Source: Rurimicrobium sp040387755 (GTDB taxonomy: Bacteria > Bacteroidota > Bacteroidia > Chitinophagales > Chitinophagaceae). Taken from it: 64,000 nucleotides of DNA. Within the stretch, counting starts at the first letter, position 1; every line of letters starts with the position of its first letter. A program made the position numbers and the translations under genes. This document shows, piece after piece, positions 36,975 to 45,312 of this stretch. The notes beneath the pieces are model-generated. The model had not been told where the DNA came from, searched no databases, and worked only from the letters and a program-made list of their open reading frames with translations. The stretch spans positions 62,001 through 126,000 of the forward strand of contig JAZKDB010000002.1 in NCBI GenBank assembly GCA_040387755.1. The letters run 5' to 3'.

Positions 36975-38243
36975 CTACAGGTTTTTCACCAATTCCAATG
37001 CAAATTCGCTTGTTTTGAGTAAGGTTGCATCCTGCATCAGATTATAAAAATCTACCGTTACACGCTTGCGTTTGATGGTCAATTTTAATGATTCTACAAT
37101 CATTTTTGAAGCTTCATCCCAACCCATATAATCCAGCATCATCACCCCACTCAATAATAAAGAAGCAGGATTCATCATGTCTTTTCCGGCAAAACGTGGA
37201 GCAGTACCATGTGTGGCTTCAAACACTGCATGACCTGTGTTGTAATTAATATTGGCTCCGGGAGCAATACCAATTCCACCTACAGCAGCTGCTAATGCAT
37301 CAGAGATATAATCACCATTCAGGTTAAGTGTAGCAATGACAGAATAATTTTTAGGCGCCAATAGGATTTGTTGCAGGAAGTTATCCGCAATAGCATCGTC
37401 AATAATCACTTTGCCTTCTGCTTTGGCTATTTTCAGTGCAGCATTGGCCGCATCTTCATTTTGTTCTTTTTTGATTTTCTCCCATTGCTCCCAGGTAAAT
37501 ACCTTGTCTCCAAATTCACGGGCAGCCATTTCATATCCCCATTTCTTGAAACCACCTTCGGTAAATTTCATGATGTTGCCTTTATGCACAAGGGTAACAG
37601 AAGGCTTTTTGTGTTCTATCGCATAATTGATAGCAGCACGGATTAAACGCTCCGAACCATCAACACTCACAGGCTTAATGCCAAATGAAGTTGTCTCCGG
37701 GAAGCGGATTTTCTTACCTGCACCCAATTCATTGGTCAGAAAATCCAACAGTTTTTTAGCTTCAGGACTATCGTAATTGAATTCGATACCGGCATAGATA
37801 TCTTCTGTATTCTCGCGAAAAATAACCATATCCACATCTTCAGGATGCTTTACAGGAGAAGGCACTCCCTGAAACCACTCTACAGGACGAAGACAAACAA
37901 ACAAATCCAGCTCCTGACGCAATGCCACATTCAAAGAACGGATACCACCGCCAATTGGCGTGGTCAAAGGACCTTTTATCGAAATTAAATATTCTTTGCA
38001 GGCATCAAGGCTTTCTACAGGCAACCATTCGCCTGTTTGGTTAAAAGCTTTTTCTCCGGCAAGAATTTCTTTCCACTCAATTTTTCTTTTTCCTTTGTAC
38101 GCTTTTTCTACTGCAGCATCCAATACCATTTTGCTGGCTGCCCATACCTCAGGACCAATACCGTCACCTTCTATAAATGGAATAATTGGATTATCAGGAA
38201 CAATAACTTTTCCATTTGTTCCCATTGTAATATGCTGTGACAT
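36975..38243 (-). CDS. icd: NADP-dependent isocitrate dehydrogenase
   Basis: It converts isocitrate to 2-oxoglutarate and CO2 in the TCA cycle. The 422-residue length and motifs are those of the homodimeric, E. coli-like type: IPFIEGDGIGPEVW near the start, the substrate-phosphoserine loop IRSLNVALRQELDLFVCLRP, IFRENTEDIYAGIE, HKGNIMKFTEGGFKKWGYE, and GANINYNTGHAVFEATHGTA. The serine of RSLN is the position that IDH kinase phosphorylates in E. coli. Start ATG 38243; a second ATG at 38225 is possible. Confidence 0.97.
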   Translation of the reverse strand: MSQHITMGTNGKVIVPDNPIIPFIEGDGIGPEVWAASKMVLDAAVEKAYKGKRKIEWKEILAGEKAFNQTGEWLPVESLDACKEYLISIKGPLTTPIGGGIRSLNVALRQELDLFVCLRPVEWFQGVPSPVKHPEDVDMVIFRENTEDIYAGIEFNYDSPEAKKLLDFLTNELGAGKKIRFPETTSFGIKPVSVDGSERLIRAAINYAIEHKKPSVTLVHKGNIMKFTEGGFKKWGYEMAAREFGDKVFTWEQWEKIKKEQNEDAANAALKIAKAEGKVIIDDAIADNFLQQILLAPKNYSVIATLNLNGDYISDALAAAVGGIGIAPGANINYNTGHAVFEATHGTAPRFAGKDMMNPASLLLSGVMMLDYMGWDEASKMIVESLKLTIKRKRVTVDFYNLMQDATLLKTSEFALELVKNL

Positions 38244-38364
38244 TGATATGTGTTGTTTTAGGATTTTTGAAAGATGCGCAAATGTAAGGAATGACCCAAC
38301 ACAAATTATGCCGGTCTATATTTTTTTAGCAGATTGTTGCTCAGGATTATATTCAAATTACCTT

Positions 38365-38733
38365 TTAGACAATTTTCTTACCAAAAGGCATCAAGGATAT
38401 CTCTATTAATTTGAAATGCTGACGGGCAAAAGGCAGGCCAATAATGGTGATGGCCAATAATATGCCCCAAAATAAATGCATTAATGCTGTATACAGTCCA
38501 CCACAAAGTAGCCAGATGATGTTGGCAAACAGAGAAAGGCATCCTGAAGAGCTTTCTGTTGTCACTACTTTGCGTCCGAATGGGGCAAGAACCAATCCTG
38601 CAATTTTGAAACATTGAAATCCGAAAGGCATACCTACTATGGTGATGCACAGAATAATTCCTCCAAAGAGATAGCCCAATGCGGCGAAGAGTCCGCCGAA
38701 GATGATCCAGATAAGATTGCCGATGAGGTTCAT
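38365..38733 (-). CDS. YccF-family inner membrane protein
   Basis: A 122-residue protein made of two similar halves: GNLIWIIFGGLFAALGYLFG with ITIVGMPFGFQCFKIA, and NIIWLLCGGLYTALMHLFWG with ITIIGLPFARQHFKLIEI. This is the duplicated YccF domain. Each half has two membrane helices followed by the (I/V)G-PF motif. Function is unknown; YccF genes are broadly distributed and often stand alone, as here. Confidence 0.88.
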   Translation of the reverse strand: MNLIGNLIWIIFGGLFAALGYLFGGIILCITIVGMPFGFQCFKIAGLVLAPFGRKVVTTESSSGCLSLFANIIWLLCGGLYTALMHLFWGILLAITIIGLPFARQHFKLIEISLMPFGKKIV

Positions 38734-38876
38734 AGATTAGGTTAAAATGTTATTTCGAAATTTTTTAAAGCAAAATTGGCAATAAAATATCAGGTTTACA
38801 ATGCTTGAATATAATTGTTCAAAAAATATAAGGATCAATTCATCATTACTTTCTACACTATCCAAAAAACCGACCA

Positions 38877-38963
38877 CATGCTGTCATCCTGAGGAACGAA
38901 GGATCTGCTCACGCTTATTGCAGATTTGTTTATAGATACCTCCTTCGTCGGGATGACAGCATG
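38877..38963. repeat. Imperfect inverted repeat, dispersed-repeat-like
   Basis: The left arm 38877-38903 (starting CATGCTGTCATCCTGAGGAA) and the right arm 38941-38963 (ending GGGATGACAGCATG) can pair over most of their length around a 37-base loop. Sequences of the TGTCATCCTGAGGAACGAAGGA type recur in intergenic regions of Bacteroidota genomes. It probably belongs to a multicopy REP-like family. Confidence 0.6.
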
Positions 38964-39012
38964 GAGGCTTATTCTTGTTTACTGATAAAGGCCTCCTGAG
39001 CATTTTATTCTT

Positions 39013-40242
39013 TTATGGGGCAGGTACAAGACCTGCCCCGACTATTGCCTTCGCCGCTATCCAGCCGCTGGTCCAGGCATTCTGAAAATTAAACCCACCT
39101 GTAATACCATCCACATCAGTGATTTCACCGGCATAATAAATGCCCTTTTGTTTGCGGCTTTCCATTGTTTGTGGGTCAATATCTTTGAGCTGCACACCAC
39201 CGCAAGTCACAAATTCTTCTTTAAAAGTCGTTTTGCCATTTACCTCATATACATCACGCAGCAAGGTTTCGATGAGTTTGTTTTGCTGTGCGGCAGGCAG
39301 GTCGCCCCAGCGGGTTTGTTCTCCAATGCCGATGCGTTGGATAAAGTATTCCCAGAGCCGTTTGGGCAATCCAAAAGGATTTTTATTCGATACCAATTGC
39401 TTGCCTTCATATTGTCTCAAGGAACTGATTTGCTCCTTCAGGTCGTTGTCTGTAGCTTCTTTGAGCCAGTTGATACTGATATTGAAATGGTAGTTTTTCT
39501 CACTCAGCGCCCTGGCTGCCCATGCCGAGCAACGCAATATTGCGGGTCCCGAAAAACCCCAGTGCGTAATGAGCAGCGGACCTTCTTCTTTGAATTTTGT
39601 TCCAGCAATCTTTACCGAAGCTTCGGCCACTACACCCATCAATTCGGTAATCGGGTGTTTGGGTAGATTGAAGGTAAACAAAGAGGGTACAGGCTCTTCT
39701 ACCTTTTGGGGCAGGGCTTCTATCCAGCTGTATTGGTCCAACTTAGGGAAACCACCTGTTGCAATGAGTATTTTATCAGCCAGATATTGGCTCTTATCGG
39801 CAAAATGAATCAGGTATTGTTCGCCTTTGGCCTCTATCCTCAACACGCCTTTACTAAAACGCACCTGCACTTTCTGCCGCATCATTTCGGCCCAGATACA
39901 ATCTATAATCGTCTGCGAATCGTCTGAAACCGGGAACATCCTGCCATCAGCTTCCTCTTTTATTTTTACACCCCTTTGCTCAAACCAGGCTATCGTGTCT
40001 TTTGGGCTGAACTGATGAAAGCTTTTGCGTAGCAATTGCTTTCCACGCGGGTATTTCTCCACCAGCTCATTTACCTCAAAACAGGCATGAGTCACATTGC
40101 ATCTTCCGCCGCCGCTCACTTTGATTTTTTGCATGGCACGGGCTGCTTTTTCAAATACCACCACTTCATTATCCGCGTGATAAGGAATATTGGCAGCCGC
40201 AAAACAGCCTGCAGCTCCGGCACCGATAATGGCTATTTTCAT
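39013..40242 (-). CDS. BaiN/HI0933-family flavoprotein (NAD(P)/FAD-dependent oxidoreductase)
   Basis: A 409-residue two-domain flavoprotein. The FAD-binding motif is MKIAIIGAGAAGCFAAANIP, then KIKVSGGGRCNVTHAC. A C-terminal family signature reads GGVQLKDIDPQTMESRKQKG and YYAGEITDVDGITGGFNFQN, followed by AWTSGWIAAKA. The HI0933 family includes BaiN of bile-acid metabolism, but most members have no known substrate. The last eight codons (GAGLVPAP) and the stop lie inside or against a perfect palindrome at 39017-39039, so the tail looks replaced or extended by a repeat. It lies 3 bases after rnhA. Confidence 0.87.
   Translation of the reverse strand: MKIAIIGAGAAGCFAAANIPYHADNEVVVFEKAARAMQKIKVSGGGRCNVTHACFEVNELVEKYPRGKQLLRKSFHQFSPKDTIAWFEQRGVKIKEEADGRMFPVSDDSQTIIDCIWAEMMRQKVQVRFSKGVLRIEAKGEQYLIHFADKSQYLADKILIATGGFPKLDQYSWIEALPQKVEEPVPSLFTFNLPKHPITELMGVVAEASVKIAGTKFKEEGPLLITHWGFSGPAILRCSAWAARALSEKNYHFNISINWLKEATDNDLKEQISSLRQYEGKQLVSNKNPFGLPKRLWEYFIQRIGIGEQTRWGDLPAAQQNKLIETLLRDVYEVNGKTTFKEEFVTCGGVQLKDIDPQTMESRKQKGIYYAGEITDVDGITGGFNFQNAWTSGWIAAKAIVGAGLVPAP
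39017..39039. repeat. Palindromic element inside the 3' end of the flavoprotein gene
   Basis: GGGGCAGGT (39017-39025) and ACCTGCCCC (39031-39039) pair perfectly around ACAAG. On the coding strand it encodes G-A-G-L-V-P-A-P just before the stop. It probably serves as a hairpin at the mRNA end as well. Confidence 0.7.
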
Positions 40243-40245
40243 TAT

Positions 40246-40725
40246 TTATACAAATGAGGGATGATTTTCTTCCTGTTCAAAACCTTCGTCTATCAGCCAT
40301 TGGCGGCTGTCAGCGGCGGCAGTGGCCAGTTCGTCGCAGCGGTTGTTATAGGGATTATCGGCATGACCTTTTACCCAAACAAATTTTATGTTGTGCGCCA
40401 GAGATAATTGATGATATTGCTTCCAGAGGTCAGCATTTTTCTTGCCTTTAAAGTTGGTACGCAACCATCCCTGCAGCCAGCGTTTCTCTACGGTATTGAC
40501 CACATAACTGCTGTCCGAATGAATGATAATGTTGACTCCTGTCTTGGTCAAAGCCTGTAAAGCGGCAATAACTGCCATCAGTTCCATTCGGTTGTTGGTG
40601 GTACGGCGATAACCCTGCGATAATTCCTTGCGCTTGTTGCCCCACATCAATAGGGCACCATAGCCACCCGGACCCGGATTGCCGCGTGATGAACCGTCTG
40701 TATAAATGAGGAGTTGGTCTGACAT
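40246..40725 (-). CDS. rnhA: Ribonuclease HI
   Basis: It cuts the RNA strand of RNA:DNA hybrids. The 159 residues carry the DEDD catalytic set: D in IYTDGSSRGNPGPGGYGA (about residue 9), E in NNRMELMAVIAALQ, D in HSDSSYVVNTVEKRW, and the last D in GHADNPYNNRCDELA. It has the basic W-rich handle region (KRWLQGWLRTNFKGKKNADLW). The start ATG at 40725 lies 46 bases from the divergent mqnA gene. Confidence 0.96.
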   Translation of the reverse strand: MSDQLLIYTDGSSRGNPGPGGYGALLMWGNKRKELSQGYRRTTNNRMELMAVIAALQALTKTGVNIIIHSDSSYVVNTVEKRWLQGWLRTNFKGKKNADLWKQYHQLSLAHNIKFVWVKGHADNPYNNRCDELATAAADSRQWLIDEGFEQEENHPSFV

Positions 40726-40746
40726 AATGTGAATCTTCTATTGCGC

Positions 40747-40754
40747 TATATTTG
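40747..40754 (+). promoter_or_regulatory. -7 box of mqnA
   Basis: TATATTTG matches TAnnTTTG exactly, followed by C. Transcription would start near 40760, leaving room only for the TTG at 40772 as start codon because the ATG at 40762 is followed at once by TAA. Confidence 0.55.
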
Positions 40755-40771
40755 CGCACAAATGTAAGTCC

Positions 40772-41524
40772 TTGAAGAGCAAAATAAAAGTTGGTGCTGT
40801 AAGTTATTTGAATACAAAACCCTTATTATATGGAATTGAAGATTCGGATATCAAAGATAAAATTGAATTGAGCCTGGCTTATCCGGCCCAGCTGGCGCAG
40901 CAATTAAAAGAGGGTAGTATAGATATGGCACTGATGCCCGTAGCTGCACTGCAGGAAATAGAGGGAGCCAGAATTGTTGCCGACTATGGAATCGCTGCAA
41001 ATGGAAATGTGGTTTCGGTGGCCTTGTTCAGTCAGCTGCCGATAGAAGAGATTGATACCGTTATTCTGGATTACCAATCCCGTACTTCTGTACGACTGAC
41101 ACAATTACTCTTTGCAGAATATTGGAAAAAGGAAGTACAATTTGTCGCTGCAGGGCCGGATTTTATCAACGAAATAAAGGGCAACACTGCTGCAGTCATT
41201 ATAGGCGACCGTGCCTTGGCTCAACTACCCAATTTTAAGTACAATTACGACCTTTCTGCTGCCTGGAAAGCCTATACAGGTTTGCCTTTTGTTTTTGCCG
41301 CCTGGGTATCCAACAAGGATTTACCGCAGGATTTTTTGGCTGAATTTAATGCTGCCAATGCCATGGGATTGGATCATCTGGATGAAATAGCCGAAGCCAA
41401 TTCGGTACCCTATTATAGCCTCAAGACTTATTATAAGGACAATATTTGTTACAAATTGGGCGACGCCGAAAAGAAAGGATTAGATTTGTTTCTGCAAAAA
41501 ATTAATACTGCTCAAAACTCATAA
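40772..41524 (+). CDS. mqnA: Chorismate dehydratase MqnA (futalosine menaquinone pathway)
   Basis: The enzyme makes 3-enolpyruvylbenzoate from chorismate, the first step of the futalosine route to menaquinone. The 250-residue protein has the periplasmic-binding-protein-like fold: VGAVSYLNTKPLLYGI, GSIDMALMPVAAL, LDYQSRTSVRLTQLL and VIIGDRALAQ. The only available start is TTG at 40772, read as M-K-S-K-I-K-V-G. It lies 3 bases upstream of the HMG-CoA lyase-like gene. It shares a short intergenic region with the divergent rnhA. Confidence 0.92.
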   Translation: MKSKIKVGAVSYLNTKPLLYGIEDSDIKDKIELSLAYPAQLAQQLKEGSIDMALMPVAALQEIEGARIVADYGIAANGNVVSVALFSQLPIEEIDTVILDYQSRTSVRLTQLLFAEYWKKEVQFVAAGPDFINEIKGNTAAVIIGDRALAQLPNFKYNYDLSAAWKAYTGLPFVFAAWVSNKDLPQDFLAEFNAANAMGLDHLDEIAEANSVPYYSLKTYYKDNICYKLGDAEKKGLDLFLQKINTAQNS

Positions 41525-41527
41525 ACA

Positions 41528-42385
41528 ATGACCGCACAAAAAATATCTCTGGTAGAATGTCCGCGCGATGCCATGCAAGGCTGGGCTCATTTTATCCCTA
41601 CGGAGCAAAAGGTAAAATACCTCAACAAACTACTGGAAGTTGGTTTTGATGTGCTCGATTTTGGTTCTTTTGTTTCGGCAAAAGCCATACCCCAGCTGGC
41701 AGATACCAAAGAGGTCATCCCTCAGCTTATACTCAACAATAAAACCAAATTACTGGCTATTGTAGCCAATACCCGCGGTGCCGAAGAGGCTATGCAATAC
41801 GACGAAATCACTTATATCGGTTTTCCTTTTTCTATTTCCGAGACCTTTCAATTGCGCAATACCAACAAAACCATTGCCCAATCACTGGCTCAGGTAGAGG
41901 AGATGCAGGCCCTTTGTGTGCGCCATGGTAAGCAATTGGTGGTCTATATTTCTATGGGCTTTGGCAATCCTTATGGCGATGAATACTCGGCACAGGTGGC
42001 TATAGATTGGGTAGGCAAACTGACCCAAATGGGCATTCAGACCATTGCTATGGCCGATACGGTGGGAGTAGCTCAGCCAGACACTATCGAATACATCTAC
42101 CAACATTTGATTCCTGAATTCCCCAATACAGCAATCGGTGCCCATTTCCATTCTACTGCCACTACATGGCGCGAAAAATTTGAAGCAGCATACAACAATG
42201 GCTGCTGGCGTTTTGATAGTTCTATCAAAGGCATTGGTGGTTGCCCCATGGCCGAAGATGAGCTGGTAGGTAATGTGGCTACCGAAAACATCCTGCAATG
42301 GTGTGCCGAAAAGAAGATTGACCTTGGCCTCAATCAGGATGCTTTTGCTGAGGCCATGATTATGGCAGGGGAAATATTTATTTAA
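41528..42385 (+). CDS. Hydroxymethylglutaryl-CoA lyase family protein
   Basis: A 285-residue TIM-barrel lyase of the HMG-CoA lyase/isopropylmalate synthase superfamily. It has the metal-binding start LVECPRDAMQGWAHFIPTEQ, the AMADTVGVAQP and AHFHSTATTWREKFEAA strands with the metal His pair, and the loop signature IKGIGGCPMAEDELVGNVAT. The loop cysteine needed in HMG-CoA lyase is kept. It cleaves HMG-CoA to acetoacetate and acetyl-CoA, or a related acyl-CoA. It lies 3 bases after mqnA and a short hairpin (42413-42425) follows it. Confidence 0.85.
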   Translation: MTAQKISLVECPRDAMQGWAHFIPTEQKVKYLNKLLEVGFDVLDFGSFVSAKAIPQLADTKEVIPQLILNNKTKLLAIVANTRGAEEAMQYDEITYIGFPFSISETFQLRNTNKTIAQSLAQVEEMQALCVRHGKQLVVYISMGFGNPYGDEYSAQVAIDWVGKLTQMGIQTIAMADTVGVAQPDTIEYIYQHLIPEFPNTAIGAHFHSTATTWREKFEAAYNNGCWRFDSSIKGIGGCPMAEDELVGNVATENILQWCAEKKIDLGLNQDAFAEAMIMAGEIFI

Positions 42386-42409
42386 TCCATTGCCCACAGA
42401 TTTCCTGCC

Positions 42410-42434
42410 TCAGGATATTTTTATTTAATATTTT
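42410..42434 (+). terminator. Weak terminator after the HMG-CoA lyase-like gene
   Basis: TCCTG / CAGGA stem with a three-base loop followed by TATTTTTATTT. The stem is short, so this is tentative. Confidence 0.4.
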
Positions 42435-42472
42435 TGAAGGGAATAAAAGAATTCAAATAATCGTCTTAAAGA

Positions 42473-43960
42473 ATGAAAGAAAATTCTCTGTTGTATAAGA
42501 TTGTTCATTTCAGATACAATTTTGTTGCCCTGCTGCTGATTGCATTAGGAATCATTTTCAGATTGGTGATGTTTTACCAAAACAGAGATTTGATTATTGA
42601 CGAAGCCAATGTGGTGCGCAATATCTACGAACGTAATTTTTTCGGTTTGTTAAAACCCCTCAGTTACGAGCAGTACGCTCCTCCCATATACCTTTGGGCT
42701 TTAGAAATCAACAGTTTTATTTTTGGATACTCTGAGCAGGCCATGCGGCTGGTCGCTTTGCTATGTGGTATTGGTTCATTATTCTTGTTTTGGTCCTTGT
42801 TGACAAAAGTTCTGCCCAAAAACAGTTTATGGCTTCCTTTGGGATTATTATGCTTCGCACCTATTTTAGTAAGATATTCGGCAGAAGTAAAACAGTATGT
42901 GCCCGATGCTTTTGTGGCCATTGCCCTTGTTTTTGCCGCTTTAAAAATTGATCTGGCAAGCAGCAGCAGAAGGAAATTTGTGTTATCCTGGATTTGTATC
43001 GGCAGCATTGCCATCTGGGCTTCTCAGCCTTCGGTATTCATATTGGCATCGGTAGGGTTTTATTATTTTATTCAGGTGGTTCAACAAAAAAGATGGGATG
43101 ACTTAAAAGCACTTTCATTGATTGCCCTGGTTTGGTTTGCCCAGTTCGGATTGTATTACGAGTTGATTTTAAAAACACAAATCAACTCCGCTTATCTGCA
43201 AAATTATCATCGGGAATATTTCTTATTTCCCTCACCCGCTACAGATGCCGAATGGGAGCATAACTGGGAGCGACTGAAGGAAATATTGCACAATACTGCA
43301 GGATACAATCAGTATTCGCATTATGCCTGTATATTTCTTATCCTCATCGGTAGCCTTTCCTTGCTGGAGAAATCACTTAAGTTGTTTGCATTATTGGCTT
43401 TCCCGATTGTCTTTACACTCATTGCTGCAGCTGCCTCTCAATTTTCATTGATAGAAAGGGTAGTGATTTTTATTCTTCCTTTTACCATGATATTAATGGG
43501 CTACGGCTTTAGCCTGATTATGGGTATAGGTTTTAAGTCTGTACAATTAATTGTATTCCTCTTTGGTGCATACGTGCTCAATGAGTATAATCTTAAATCC
43601 CTGTTTTCCGAAAAGTTTAATTTTCAGGAATTGACCACTGGCATGGATTATATTAAAAGCAAAGGAGGCCAGGGCAAAGAACTGTATGTAGACTGTGCCA
43701 GTGTGGATACCTATATTTATTACACCGAGATTCATCCTAAAAAGGACAGGTACAGTATGCTCAAAGGGGCTTACCTGTTTGACTGGAGTGACGATAACTA
43801 TAAAGAGGTGGCCCAAAAAGTGAGTACTCCCAGGTCCTTTTTTATTTTCACCGGGGGAGGCTCTGATTTGCGCAATAGACATACCGATGAGGTAAAGCAG
43901 TTTCTGACACAGACAGATTACTACGAAAACTTCTGTTACGTATTTACTTTTAAAAAGTAG
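42473..43960 (+). CDS. GT39-like membrane glycosyltransferase
   Basis: A 495-residue protein with about ten membrane helices. The first extracytoplasmic loop carries DLIIDEANVVRNIYERNFFG, the acidic pair used by GT-C protein O-mannosyltransferase and ArnT-type enzymes, followed by YAPPIYLWALE. A C-terminal soluble domain (residues 390-495) lacks motifs that I recognise. It probably transfers a sugar from a lipid carrier to protein or lipid at the outer side of the inner membrane. Bacteroidota use such enzymes in surface glycosylation. Substrates are not known. Confidence 0.8.
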   Translation: MKENSLLYKIVHFRYNFVALLLIALGIIFRLVMFYQNRDLIIDEANVVRNIYERNFFGLLKPLSYEQYAPPIYLWALEINSFIFGYSEQAMRLVALLCGIGSLFLFWSLLTKVLPKNSLWLPLGLLCFAPILVRYSAEVKQYVPDAFVAIALVFAALKIDLASSSRRKFVLSWICIGSIAIWASQPSVFILASVGFYYFIQVVQQKRWDDLKALSLIALVWFAQFGLYYELILKTQINSAYLQNYHREYFLFPSPATDAEWEHNWERLKEILHNTAGYNQYSHYACIFLILIGSLSLLEKSLKLFALLAFPIVFTLIAAAASQFSLIERVVIFILPFTMILMGYGFSLIMGIGFKSVQLIVFLFGAYVLNEYNLKSLFSEKFNFQELTTGMDYIKSKGGQGKELYVDCASVDTYIYYTEIHPKKDRYSMLKGAYLFDWSDDNYKEVAQKVSTPRSFFIFTGGGSDLRNRHTDEVKQFLTQTDYYENFCYVFTFKK

Positions 43961-44017
43961 TGCCAGTACTATCCAATTCTTTTTGTTTACCAAGTGTTTT
44001 AATGCCCTGTCACAGCA

Positions 44018-44677
44018 ATGTCTAATCCTAAAGTATATATGCTCAGTGGTCTGGGTGCCGATGAGCGGGTGTTTCAACTACTGGATTTTACTGGTTTTGA
44101 AGTGGTATATGTTCAATGGATTACTCCTCATCCCAACGAAAGTATACAGGCTTATGCAGCCCGTTTGTTGCAGCAGATTGACGCTGACCATCCCATATTA
44201 ATAGGACTCTCCTTTGGGGGGATGATGGCCATTGAAATTGCTAAATTAATCCCCACTCAAAAAATCATCCTGATTTCGTCGGCCAAGACAAGGCATGAAA
44301 TACCCTTTTATTTAAAACAATTAGGCAAGGCTCATCTGGATAATATTGTTCCTGCTCCTGTTTTAAAACAATCTAACGCAGTAGTTAATTGGTTTTTTGG
44401 CGTTCATAGCGTTTTTGAGAAAGAGCTGCTGAGGCAAATCTTAAATGATATGGAGCCCGTTTTCCTCAAATGGGCCATCCATCAGGTGCTCAATTGGCAA
44501 AATGAACTTATCCCTCATAACCTTGTTCATATCCATGGCACATCCGACAGACTTTTACCTGCCCGATTTGTAAAAGCCGACCACCTTGTAAATGGTGGCG
44601 GGCATTTTATGGTGTTGAGCCATTCAGCTCTTGTTTCTCAACTCATAAAAACGGCGCTTGCTGCATCCGTAAAATGA
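44018..44677 (+). CDS. Alpha/beta hydrolase
   Basis: A 219-residue alpha/beta-hydrolase. The nucleophile elbow is GLSFGGM with the serine at about residue 69; the catalytic Asp is in HGTSDRLLP and the His in GGGHFMVLS. It has the usual oxyanion stretch LSGLGADERVFQ. It is likely an esterase or thioesterase; the substrate cannot be read. It stands 57 bases after the GT39 gene on the same strand. Confidence 0.87.
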   Translation: MSNPKVYMLSGLGADERVFQLLDFTGFEVVYVQWITPHPNESIQAYAARLLQQIDADHPILIGLSFGGMMAIEIAKLIPTQKIILISSAKTRHEIPFYLKQLGKAHLDNIVPAPVLKQSNAVVNWFFGVHSVFEKELLRQILNDMEPVFLKWAIHQVLNWQNELIPHNLVHIHGTSDRLLPARFVKADHLVNGGGHFMVLSHSALVSQLIKTALAASVK

Positions 44678-44770
44678 TATAAAATTTTACCTGAATCGTA
44701 TAATGCCCGGACAGTGCTGATACCTCACCTTTGTGTCTTATTCATTTATTAATCTTTAAAAACACAGGTT

Positions 44771-44941
44771 ATGAAAAGCACAGGCATGATTCTATTAGGA
44801 ACAGTATTGGCTATCGGAGGATTTGCGTTGGCCAAAAGGCTGAAAAGAGAAGACAAAGAAAAAATAAAAGAATTTGTACGTAAAAAAATAGCGGGTACTA
44901 CTGGTTTGTCACTTCAAAACGAACCGAATGTAAAAGCCTGA
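44771..44941 (+). CDS. Small single-span membrane protein, hypothetical
   Basis: A 56-residue protein with one N-terminal hydrophobic helix (MILLGTVLAIGGFALA, about residues 6-21) and a basic amphipathic tail (KRLKREDKEKIKEFVRKKIA). The size and layout resemble small stress-linked YtxH-like proteins, but no family can be assigned with confidence. A terminator at 44958-45003 follows immediately. It has a clear ATG and coding-like composition. Confidence 0.6.
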   Translation: MKSTGMILLGTVLAIGGFALAKRLKREDKEKIKEFVRKKIAGTTGLSLQNEPNVKA

Positions 44942-44957
44942 TCAGGCTTGGTAACAT

Positions 44958-45003
44958 AAAACACCCATTACTTTTTTTGATAAGAGCAAGGGGTGTTTTT
45001 TTT
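44958..45003 (+). terminator. Terminator after the small membrane-protein gene
   Basis: AAAACACCC (44958-44966) pairs with GGGTGTTTT (44991-44999), followed by more T residues. The loop is about 24 bases long. Confidence 0.65.
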
Positions 45004-45030
45004 CGTAGAGATTGATAAAATGTGTAGAAA

Positions 45031-45234
45031 ATGGCTGCCAAATACAGTAAAAAAGCGCAGGAAAAAGTGGAAGAGACCATGCACGAAATGAAAGAAGGGA
45101 CATTGAAAACCGGTACCGGCAAAAAAGTAACTGAGCCTAAGCAAGCCATTGCCATTGGTTTGTCGGAAGCCAGAAAGGAGGGAGCAAAAGTACCTGCGGC
45201 ACCCAAAAGCAGCAAAGCCAACAAGCAGAAATAA
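45031..45234 (+). CDS. DUF6496 family small basic protein
   Basis: A 67-residue, lysine-rich protein: YSKKAQEKVEETMHEMKEG, then TGTGKKVTEPKQAIAIGLSE and ARKEGAKVP. This matches the DUF6496 pattern seen across many bacteria (KKVEKAMHEFKEG...KQAIAIGLSEARKKG). It may bind nucleic acid because of its charge and its similarity to plasmid-stabilisation-like small proteins, but no function is established. Confidence 0.8.
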   Translation: MAAKYSKKAQEKVEETMHEMKEGTLKTGTGKKVTEPKQAIAIGLSEARKEGAKVPAAPKSSKANKQK

Positions 45235-45256
45235 AGCTGATGCTCTGGATTGTATC

Positions 45257-45298
45257 AAAAGAGAATGCCTGTCTGCAATCAGACAGGCATTCTCTTTT
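45257..45298. terminator. Strong bidirectional terminator, 19-bp perfect stem
   Basis: AAAAGAGAATGCCTGTCTG pairs perfectly with CAGACAGGCATTCTCTTTT around a CAAT loop. It lies between the plus-strand DUF6496 gene and the minus-strand secreted-protein gene, whose stop is 15 bases away. Confidence 0.9.
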
Positions 45299-45312
45299 GT
45301 CAATAAATGAAG

